NCBI GenBank assembly: GCA_038888615.1
Contig: JAWAID010000002.1
Location: 275,594 to 339,593 of the forward strand
Source of the DNA: Candidatus Korarchaeum sp.
GTDB taxonomy: Archaea; Korarchaeota; Korarchaeia; Korarchaeales; Korarchaeaceae
Direction: 5' to 3'
Length of the DNA: 64,000 bases
The notes beneath the pieces are model-generated. The model worked only from the letters and a program-made list of their open reading frames with translations, searched no databases and was not told where the DNA came from. This document shows positions 53,617-60,360 of the stretch, in pieces; the first letter of the stretch is position 1; every line of letters starts with the position of its first letter. Made by a program: the position numbers and the translations under genes.

Positions 53617-54057
53617 ATGGATCGAGAGATCAGCAGCGGCAGGATACCTCTTGACGAACATGAGTATCTCAGGTGGCTGAACTCGGCTAAGAGAACCTTA
53701 GAGTCCGCTTACGGCGATTTAAGTAGGGGAGATTACAACTGGGCTTGTTTTAAGGCTCAGCAAGCGGCTGAATTAGCTGTCAAGGCGTTACTGCGCGGTA
53801 TTGGCTCACCGTCCTACGGTCGAAGTGTAGCGAAGCTACTGATGAGCGTCGAAGCTAAGATCGGGGTGCCCGAGGGGATCATGCAGCGTGCTAAGACCCT
53901 TGACAAGTACTATGTACCCACGAGGTACCCTAACGCCTGGGCGGAGGGTACACCTCATGAGTACTACACGGAGCCTGATGCCACCGACGCCATTAATTGC
54001 GCGAGGGAGGTGATCTCTTGGATCGAGGGAGTATGGGGGTCCTTGAGGAGAGGATAA
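53617..54057 (+). CDS. HEPN domain protein (toxin or RNase-like partner)
   Basis: 146 residues, all-helical. DYNWACFKAQQAAELAVKALLRGIG is the HEPN core, and LDKYYVPTRYPNAWAEGTPHEYY the RYP segment of archaeal HEPN-MNT pairs. EPDATDAINCAREVISWIEG closes the fold. The R-x4-6-H RNase motif is not obvious, as in other HEPN proteins of this clade. Its 3' end overlaps the nucleotidyltransferase gene, giving the classic toxin-antitoxin or abortive-infection layout. Confidence 0.85.
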   Translation: MDREISSGRIPLDEHEYLRWLNSAKRTLESAYGDLSRGDYNWACFKAQQAAELAVKALLRGIGSPSYGRSVAKLLMSVEAKIGVPEGIMQRAKTLDKYYVPTRYPNAWAEGTPHEYYTEPDATDAINCAREVISWIEGVWGSLRRG

Positions 54058-54410
54058 GGGAGGAGGTATTGAGGAAGGCTAAGGAGTGGGCGGATGGCCT
54101 CCCATTCAAAGCCACGGTAATAATAGTGGGCTCGTATGCCAGAGGTGACTTCAACCTGTGGAGCGATGTCGACGTGCTGCTGATATCTGAGTTCGCTGGG
54201 AATCCCATCGAGAGGCTGAGGAGCTTAGATTATCCACCTGGATTCGATGTGATACCACTCACTCCAGATGAGCTCGTCAGACTGACCGACAGGAGGGATC
54301 CGCTGGTTTCAGAGGCGTTAAACGTAGGAGTCTTCCTGAGGGACGATTTAGGCATCAGGGAGAAGTTAAAGGAGATAGATGGCTCTCTAACCTCTCTAGG
54401 TTCTGAGTAG
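54018..54410 (+). CDS. MNT-type nucleotidyltransferase (antitoxin partner)
   Basis: About 130 residues. The polymerase-beta nucleotidyltransferase motif is intact: IIVGSYARGDFNLWSDVDVL, with GS and DxD that bind metal and NTP. MNT antitoxins AMPylate their HEPN partner. TTG 54018 is preferred because GGGAGGTGAT (54005-54014) precedes it at good spacing. TTG 53997 and ATG 54033 are alternatives. Overlaps the HEPN gene by 40 bases. Confidence 0.88.
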   Translation: MDRGSMGVLEERIREEVLRKAKEWADGLPFKATVIIVGSYARGDFNLWSDVDVLLISEFAGNPIERLRSLDYPPGFDVIPLTPDELVRLTDRRDPLVSEALNVGVFLRDDLGIREKLKEIDGSLTSLGSE

Positions 54411-54929
54411 GTTTATGAGAATCGTAAGCGAGGTGCCTCCCCTAGCTAGTCGGTTGAGCGATCCGAAGCAAGGCGCTTCAACTCAGGGGACGCTTTCACG
54501 TTGCGCGTTCTCACAGCTCCTCGAGGGAACTCCCTCCGGGGGTCGTTGACCGCTTGAAGGTAGTGGGTTGAGCTCTATGCTTCGTTAAGCGGTTTCATCA
54601 CGAACTTGGCCGAGGTAAACGCATTCCGTACGGAATATGGGGAGCTGTCCCAAAGTACCGGGGGTCTTACCGTGCGCGTCAATGCGCTGAGAGGTCGAAC
54701 CGCCCGAATGATACGGTGCGACGAGCACCGAGCCGGCTAGAGGGACCGTGAGTACCCTGACGTGCGTGGATCCCACAAAGCATGTTTAGATACTCTTCGT
54801 TTTAGCGGTGCTTTCGAAATACTTATTAATATCTGGATTAAAACGTTTAGCCTATTTATTTCACCACACCCGCGGAGACTATGACCGTCAAGCTGAGAAG
54901 GCTTATCTTACGAGGGACCTCATGCTCCC
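54411..54929. other. 519-base stretch without a recognised gene
   Basis: Only short frames occur. A minus-strand frame at 54585-54776 has no recognised pattern. Bases 54815-54860 are AT-rich and may have been the promoter of the pseudogene that follows. No CRISPR repeats or RNA genes were seen. Confidence 0.35.
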
Positions 54930-55553
54930 GTGCTTCGCGAACTCGTCACCACGGCGTTGCTAACGGTAGCTAGCGCCTACGATTTGAGGGAGAGAACCGT
55001 GTCGGATGATCTTTGGGTGATAGGCTCCACGATCGGCGTGCTGAGAAGCTCCTGAACATGGAGAACATGCTCCAATTCATCTCAGGTGCGTGACCCTCCC
55101 TACTGATACTCCTCATAATGCTTGCCCTGGAGTGAATGTCCTCCGGTCAGGCGGATGTACTGACCTACCCTAACGACATTGTCCGGAAAGGGCATTTCCG
55201 GATGCCTCCCCGTCTACTCTACGTCAAAGGTGCTTGCAGTTGGGTTTCCGTTTCAATTTTTGATAAATGTTGCGAGGGTGATTAGGGATCCCAGGATGAT
55301 TGAAGGCTTCGATGAGCCACTTCGGAGAGGCTTATGGCTATGGTACTCCTCTCCCCTACGATAGGCGCCTAGCAATTTGCGCGAGCCCAGCGGAGGTCTT
55401 CTTGAATGGTAAAAGGAGGCTTCGCCTTAAAGCTGCCCTGAGGGTATCGTGCGATTCAGTGGGTGGGGCATGTGGATAGCCCCAGCTTACCCTGCCATGC
55501 TAATAATACTAGTGGCCACCTCAATAACGCTTCTTGGGCTCAACTGTTCATGA
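54930..55553 (+). pseudogene. decayed type IV prepilin peptidase (A24 family) gene
   Basis: Plus-strand pieces line up with an archaeal prepilin/preflagellin peptidase. VLRELVTTALLTVASAYDLR then ERTVSDDLWVIGSTIGV (54930-55046) contains the first catalytic-Asp region D-L-R-x-R-x-V-x-D. KLLNMENMLQFISGA, SLLILLIMLALE and SSGQADVL (altered GxGD-type second site) follow in changed frames. An intact stretch 55179-55364 has VGFPFQFLINVARVIRDPRM and FDEPLRRGLWLWYSSPLR. The last part ends PAMLIILVATSITLLG. At least three stops or frame changes break it. The archaeal pilus or archaellum it served is not in the window. Confidence 0.65.
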
Positions 55554-55612
55554 TCAAGACTGCTGGAAATCAGGGCTCTGCCCTACATCCAGTTCCTAAG
55601 GGATGGAAGTGA

Positions 55613-55990
55613 TTACCCTCGGCACTGGGAAGCCCTCCTTACCAGTTCAATGAGCTCATTTATTTCCCTCTTCTCCAACTTCCTCAGTTGAAAGTAGAGA
55701 GCACATAGCGTTAAGTAATCCCCACCTATCCCACTCAACATACCTAGGATCCTTGAAGCAGCACACTTCAGGTTCTCTGTAGAGTTGATACGTTTACCCG
55801 AGAGCTTCACTAGGATATCACCAACGATCCTTGAGATGAAAGCCTCTCTCTCCTTGGAGGGATCGAGTCCCTCCCTGAGAGCGTACTCATATCTCCTGAC
55901 CAACCTGAAGGCCAGATCATAGATATCCTTACCCTTCTGGAGGATACCCTCCTCCCTTATAGCACCTGCCAGATCCTCGCAACAGTTCAT
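55613..55990 (-). CDS. small helical type III CRISPR-Cas protein (last gene of operon)
   Basis: 125 residues, all-helical. GILQKGKDIYDLAFRLVRRY and CALYFQLRKLEKREINELIE resemble Csm2/Cmr5-type small subunits (Cas11) that line the target RNA. Its start overlaps the preceding RAMP stop by four bases (ATGA). The N-terminal CC and C-terminal CRG cysteines are unusual. A second small helical protein is encoded at 58352, so the two may be different subunits. The Cas11 role is inferred from size and place. Confidence 0.65.
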   Translation of the reverse strand: MNCCEDLAGAIREEGILQKGKDIYDLAFRLVRRYEYALREGLDPSKEREAFISRIVGDILVKLSGKRINSTENLKCAASRILGMLSGIGGDYLTLCALYFQLRKLEKREINELIELVRRASQCRG

Positions 55991-56736
55991 CCGAACACCT
56001 CCTCGAACCTTTTTCCGAATTGATTTAGAGCTTTCTCGATGCTCTCCGAAATATCTATCTCCCTCTCATTACCGAGGACATCAATTGAATGGATCTTCAC
56101 CTCCTTGACCCTAACCTTTCCGAGTCCCTTGGGTTTCCCGAAGCCGAGAAGGAACACTTTCACGTTGCCTGGGACATAGCCCATAGCTAGCAGGAGCTTC
56201 GCGGTCTCCCCCTCAATGGGGTTGATTATAAGTACTTCTGACCTGAGGGTCGTTCCCTTGGGAATGCACTCTAAGAAGATCCCTCTTCCCATCTCTAGAC
56301 CCATATCGCTCCTGTAAATCTTGATATGTCCAGGTTTAGACATTTTAGGCTTCCAGCTGGGCCCCACCTCTACTATCTCCGGTCCCGCACATTCGACAGG
56401 GAGGGAATCCGAGAACAGAGCCCTGGACATGTAACCTGGGAACCCGAAAAGGTTTGATGTGGACTCTATATCTGCGGTCAACGCCAGGTAGTAGTGGGAG
56501 ACGACCCCCTTCAGAGTGGACCCGGGGATTATGAGCTCTCCTCCCCTCGATCTGGTGTTGAGCATGAGGGGCCCGTCGGAGTGAGGTTGAGCCCTCCCAC
56601 TGCCCACATGAACGGGGGATTCCGTTATGAGGGAAATCCCTATTCTATGGACCTCCCTTATCGAGGAATGCTTCTCATACCTCTGGTTCTTCTGCCTCTT
56701 CGTTTCTCCGACACAAACGAACTTGTATGAGCTCAT
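55987..56736 (-). CDS. Csm3-like Cas7 RAMP protein (third copy)
   Basis: 249 residues. RAMP ferredoxin-like fold with an N-terminal strand ISLITESPVHVGSGRAQPHS then DGPLMLNTR and the Csm3 loop GELIIPGSTLKGVVSHYY. The Asp in PHSDGPLM aligns with the Csm3 target-RNA cleavage residue (D33 in Streptococcus Csm3). The glycine loop near the C-terminus is LLGFGKPKGLGKVRVKEV. It is one base from the preceding RAMP gene. It likely forms part of the crRNA-binding backbone. Confidence 0.82.
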   Translation of the reverse strand: MSSYKFVCVGETKRQKNQRYEKHSSIREVHRIGISLITESPVHVGSGRAQPHSDGPLMLNTRSRGGELIIPGSTLKGVVSHYYLALTADIESTSNLFGFPGYMSRALFSDSLPVECAGPEIVEVGPSWKPKMSKPGHIKIYRSDMGLEMGRGIFLECIPKGTTLRSEVLIINPIEGETAKLLLAMGYVPGNVKVFLLGFGKPKGLGKVRVKEVKIHSIDVLGNEREIDISESIEKALNQFGKRFEEVFG

Positions 56737-56737
56737 C

Positions 56738-57565
56738 TCACCATCCCTCCAGTCCCTTCAGGAGCGGGTCGAGGCATCCCTCCACGGTGGCCCAGGGGAC
56801 CTTGGCTCTCAGGAAGGGAGGCAAGTCCTCATAAACCGAGCATTCAAGATTGTATCCTGAGATAGAATCCCTCAATAGGATCATTTTATCCTTCTTCTCA
56901 GCATCCAGATCTACCTCTTTATTACAATTTGGTAATGCGAGTTTGAAGGATACTTTTTCCATGTGGGAAGGCCATGTTAACATCATCGAGACATCGGAGA
57001 GACTGATAGAGATGCGTCCATAGCCCCTGCTCTTCGACCTCCCCAGCCTAGCTATCCCCGCATCAGCTTGCCTGATCACGGGGGAGAGTAGGGATAGGAA
57101 GGACGGAGGGAGGTTCCTGAATGAGATATCACATGAGAACTTAGCACCGGGCTCAACATACTCTTGAATGAAGGGTCCGTGCTTCACACCCATCGTCTCA
57201 GGGCTCAGCTTCACGTGCTCCCTGATCCCTACTATCGTACAGGGCTCCTCGGCCAACGCGTCATCGAACATGAGCCTAGAGCCGCAGGGTTCCGGTTCAA
57301 TCGTTCCGAAGATATCACTGACGAGCATATCCCACTTATTGAGTTTGAGAGAGGAGAGTGTTCTCTCAACCCAGGCCCTGAAGAACCCCTTGAGCGTGGA
57401 TCCCGGTATTATCGGCATTCCCCTGGAATCCCTAAGCAGGGGTATGTCTGGGGATAAGGGATCCAATGGGCTCCCACCGGATCCAATGGTCAGGGGGGAT
57501 CTCGCCTCTATCTCGCATTTAACAACCCCGGAGATGAATATCGCCTCGAGAACTGGAGCTGTCAT
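56738..57565 (-). CDS. Csm3-like Cas7 RAMP protein (second copy)
   Basis: About 275 residues from ATG 57565, which follows GAGGTGAT at eight-base spacing. The ORF extends to 57586. VKCEIEARSPLTIGSGGSPL then SPDIPLLRD and GMPIIPGSTLKGFFRAWVE is the Csm3 pattern, with the cleavage-type Asp in SPDIP. C-terminal GIARLGRSKSRGYGRISISL is the glycine-rich loop. It overlaps neither neighbour badly and is cotranscribed with the other RAMPs. The presence of three similar Cas7 genes suggests a fixed, asymmetric backbone. Confidence 0.84.
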   Translation of the reverse strand: MTAPVLEAIFISGVVKCEIEARSPLTIGSGGSPLDPLSPDIPLLRDSRGMPIIPGSTLKGFFRAWVERTLSSLKLNKWDMLVSDIFGTIEPEPCGSRLMFDDALAEEPCTIVGIREHVKLSPETMGVKHGPFIQEYVEPGAKFSCDISFRNLPPSFLSLLSPVIRQADAGIARLGRSKSRGYGRISISLSDVSMMLTWPSHMEKVSFKLALPNCNKEVDLDAEKKDKMILLRDSISGYNLECSVYEDLPPFLRAKVPWATVEGCLDPLLKGLEGW

Positions 57566-57575
57566 CAATATCACC

Positions 57576-58331
57576 TCACATGACATCGTTTAAAGTCGCT
57601 TCCCTAACATCCCCTTGAATGAGATCTCCTATCTTAGCCACCCTTATCCCTGATATCCTCACTATTACCCTCCCATAACCCCTACTCTTCCACCCACCTA
57701 TGAACCCCTCTATTCCCCTGCTGAGCAGTTTCAGGAGAAGCTTGAATGTATCATTAGCGCATGAAAACCGGGGGTCGCTCAGCTCATCAAATACCATGGT
57801 GAACTTGTACCTAGTCGGATTCCTGAGGTCCCCGTCCCTCTCCTTCGAAGCTTCCACATCACCGAGCATCCTACTCCTGGCGGCATCCCTCCCACTATCA
57901 ATGGATACGTGCGTCCTTCTGAGCGTCCCCAGGGAGCTATCGAGAGGTTCAGCGTCAGTTAACCTTACGAGAGATGCTAGGGAGAACGCCCTTCCGGAGT
58001 AACCGAACAATCTATCAAGCACGCAGAGCTCATCCAGTTCCTTGAGATCTATTTTGTTCTCGGATATGCTATCAACGCAGGGTTCCAGCTTAAGATTTAT
58101 CCCTTCCAATTCTAATTCCTTCCCTCCTGCGAGCTTATAAGCGAGAAGGAGCCCCGATAGGTACGACCTGAAGAACCCCTTAAGCGTGGATCCCGGTATT
58201 ATCGGAACTCCCCTGAAGTCCTTCAAGACGGGCAGGTCTATGGAGGAAAACGGGTCTCTCCCTGCCCCCACCCTCAGGGGCTCAAGTAATTCGATCTCGC
58301 AATCGACCCAAATTCTCCTCATGAGACTCAT
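57576..58331 (-). CDS. Csm3-like Cas7 RAMP protein (first copy)
   Basis: About 251 residues from ATG 58331, preceded by GGAGG. TTG 58346 (after GAGGTGAT) and GTG 58355 are alternatives. VDCEIELLEPLRVGAGRDPF then SSIDLPVLKD and GVPIIPGSTLKGFFRSYL is closest of the three to Csm3, with the cleavage Asp in SSIDLPV. GFIGGWKSRGYGRVIVRI is the C-terminal glycine loop. It follows the small-subunit gene with a four-base or shorter overlap. Confidence 0.85.
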   Translation of the reverse strand: MSLMRRIWVDCEIELLEPLRVGAGRDPFSSIDLPVLKDFRGVPIIPGSTLKGFFRSYLSGLLLAYKLAGGKELELEGINLKLEPCVDSISENKIDLKELDELCVLDRLFGYSGRAFSLASLVRLTDAEPLDSSLGTLRRTHVSIDSGRDAARSRMLGDVEASKERDGDLRNPTRYKFTMVFDELSDPRFSCANDTFKLLLKLLSRGIEGFIGGWKSRGYGRVIVRISGIRVAKIGDLIQGDVREATLNDVM

Positions 58332-58351
58332 CAAGCCTCCATTCAACTGGA

Positions 58352-58729
58352 TCACCTCACTAAATACTCAAGACCTTCCCTGTAAGCATTGTATAAGTAG
58401 ATACAGCTCGTCAGTATATACTTCGCCAAGATAAGCCTCTCCTCAACGCTCTGAACTTCATTCAGCTTCTCTAGTAGCTCCTTGACGAACTTGAAGAGGT
58501 CGTCATCGGGAGAAGCTTCCCTCGCCACGTAAATCACTTTGAGAGCGAAGAGATCCCAGTTCCTCTTCCTAATACAATCCTCTGCAGCTTTAAGCATGTT
58601 CCTCAGGTTACTCATCGTGATCTCCTTCCCCTCTTTCTCTCTTCCCCCCCGGCGAGGTATCCTTACTTCCCTCATCAGGGATTTAGCTATACTTACCGCA
58701 ACCATCTGGAGCTCCTCATCTGATCTCAT
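58352..58729 (-). CDS. small helical type III Cas11-like subunit (Csm2/Cmr5 type)
   Basis: About 125 residues from ATG 58729 (MRSDEELQMVAV); AGGAGGTG just upstream sets this start, and GTG 58741 is less likely. It is helical throughout: SNLRNMLKAAEDCIRKRNWD, EERLILAKYILTSCIYLYNA. Size and position between the Cas5-like and Cas7 genes match Csm2/Cmr5 small subunits. A basic patch RIPRRGGREKEGK may contact RNA. No signature motif exists for the family, so the assignment is contextual. Confidence 0.68.
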   Translation of the reverse strand: MRSDEELQMVAVSIAKSLMREVRIPRRGGREKEGKEITMSNLRNMLKAAEDCIRKRNWDLFALKVIYVAREASPDDDLFKFVKELLEKLNEVQSVEERLILAKYILTSCIYLYNAYREGLEYLVR

Positions 58730-59774
58730 CCCCAAGACCACCTCCTAGAACGGAGAGAGAATCGAAATGAATGTCATTATCAAAAAACACCATATCTAAA
58801 CCCTGAATCCTCCTAAGATTATCCGGGGGAGGAGTTAGCTCAAGCTCAACGGCCTTCTCGACGTCTGCCCTAGGGTAGACGAGTACGCTCCCGGGTCCCA
58901 TAAGCCTCCTGTATATGTAAAAATTGCCTCGAAACCATGACTTGAAGTTAGATACAATTACCTTCTCATAGATGGGCTCTTTTAATGCCGATAACACGCA
59001 CCTATCCGTGTGAGTCACTACATCAACCGTTAGGAAATCCTCATTGGAGTGCTTACCTATCTTATCCATCCTCCTCTTCCTATACTCCTCGAGGTTCAGC
59101 CATTCCTCCACCTTAACCTCGGAGAGCCCTAGGCCCTTCTTGATGGATGCACCTATCCTCACGGTCAGCTTGTCCCCGAGCGCCTCATGAACGCTCTCAT
59201 TGAGGAAAGCTATTGCGAAGAACCTGGATCCCGGCCTTATGATCTCCTCCGTGAAGAGGAGACCGTACTTCTCCTCTCCCACTTTCTCATAGGCATACGT
59301 CCTTCCCTCGTAATTCAACGCCACGTGCGTGTAAACCTCCTTCTCAGGGGGCCTGAATGCATCCTTCGTGCCCTTGAAGAAGAGGGGCTCTACCTTCCTG
59401 CTCAATGCCTTAACCTCCTTCAGTATGGAGGGACCATCTCTCATCGCTTTAGCAAACATCAGGGCTACTGAAACATACTCACCGCTTTCGCTTCTCGAGA
59501 TAGTAGCCAGGGGGAGGGGAGGGGGCTCTCCAAGCCTGAAAGGAGGAACCTTACCATCCCTGGAGCCCGGGAAAGCGTGGCTCATCCAGATACCTTCAGG
59601 TTTGCTGAGCTTTCCTCTCCTGATTAGATGTGAGAGTATCGCGCCTGAGAGCGTGGATGAAGGTAGGTAGGGAGGGCTGAAGTAATGCGCTCCCTTACAG
59701 TACTTATCCCTTATCACAAGAGGTTCTAGCGTCTCAACGCTCAGCAGAGCGACCCTATCAAAGCTAGATCCCAT
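58716..59774 (-). CDS. Cas5-like RAMP of a type III complex (Csx10/Csm4 type)
   Basis: 352 residues. N-terminal RVALLSVETLEPLVIRDK then AHYFSPPYLPSSTLSGAILS matches the Csx10/Csm4 RAMP start, where YIPGSTLRGA normally sits. KKGLGLSEVKVEEW is the glycine-rich region. It would cap the 5' handle of the crRNA next to Cas10. It overlaps the downstream small-subunit gene by 14 bases and the RAMP upstream by 11. The Csx10 assignment would place the system near III-D, while Csm4 would make it III-A. Confidence 0.72.
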   Translation of the reverse strand: MGSSFDRVALLSVETLEPLVIRDKYCKGAHYFSPPYLPSSTLSGAILSHLIRRGKLSKPEGIWMSHAFPGSRDGKVPPFRLGEPPPLPLATISRSESGEYVSVALMFAKAMRDGPSILKEVKALSRKVEPLFFKGTKDAFRPPEKEVYTHVALNYEGRTYAYEKVGEEKYGLLFTEEIIRPGSRFFAIAFLNESVHEALGDKLTVRIGASIKKGLGLSEVKVEEWLNLEEYRKRRMDKIGKHSNEDFLTVDVVTHTDRCVLSALKEPIYEKVIVSNFKSWFRGNFYIYRRLMGPGSVLVYPRADVEKAVELELTPPPDNLRRIQGLDMVFFDNDIHFDSLSVLGGGLGDEIR

Positions 59775-60360
59775 TGAAGCTCACCTCTTCAACGATGCCG
59801 TAGCCTATGGACGTCCATCCGCATACCCCCCAACCTCTGAGCGCATTCAGGGACTTTCTGAGCAGATCTTCCTCCTCCTCAGCAAGCTCTTCGGCTGAGA
59901 TCTTGAAAGTTACTTCAAATCTAGATGATATCGCTTGAGAGAAGAGTAAAGCTTCCCTCTCTACGGCTCCAAGCCTCCTGTTTATCCTTATCCTGGGCCT
60001 CAGCTCTATCCTTGAGTCGAGATCATCGCCTAAGTCTGAGGAGACTATCTCGAAGCTCAACTTCCCCTCCCTCGATGAGGGAGGAGCCACCTTCCCGGAT
60101 CCCTTGAGGCACCTGCTAGCTACATCGCTACCGAAGAGGCTCTCATAAGCCTCAGCTAGCTTAGGTTCTCTCTTAACCACGAGGCACGCTACCTGCCTTA
60201 GGGCGCCCTTGAACTGAGCGGGCGATATTGGAAACCTCACTACCCTATCCCCTACCTTCTTCTCATAGAGCATCATCCTGTAATCCTCCTTTCTCACTTC
60301 ATAGGATGGCTGGGCCGCCCTTATACCTCTAAACCTAATTCTGACACTGATTTCCCTCAT
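59764..60360 (-). CDS. RAMP superfamily protein, second gene of the Cas10 operon
   Basis: 198 residues. EISVRIRFRGIRAAQPSYEV opens a ferredoxin-like fold, FPISPAQFKGALRQVACLVV is the insertion/loop equivalent to the Csm3 PGSTLKG region, and LRGWGVCGWTSIGYGIVEEV is the C-terminal glycine-rich loop typical of RAMPs. No cleavage Asp is evident. It overlaps Cas10 by 26 bases. It could be the Csm5/Cmr6-like terminal Cas7 at the far end of the backbone or a system-specific subunit. Confidence 0.72.
   Translation of the reverse strand: MREISVRIRFRGIRAAQPSYEVRKEDYRMMLYEKKVGDRVVRFPISPAQFKGALRQVACLVVKREPKLAEAYESLFGSDVASRCLKGSGKVAPPSSREGKLSFEIVSSDLGDDLDSRIELRPRIRINRRLGAVEREALLFSQAISSRFEVTFKISAEELAEEEEDLLRKSLNALRGWGVCGWTSIGYGIVEEVSFNGI

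Noticed and set aside
54585-54776. Minus-strand 63-codon frame between the MNT gene and the prepilin peptidase relic
   Set aside because: No family resemblance, poor start context, and it sits in a decayed region.
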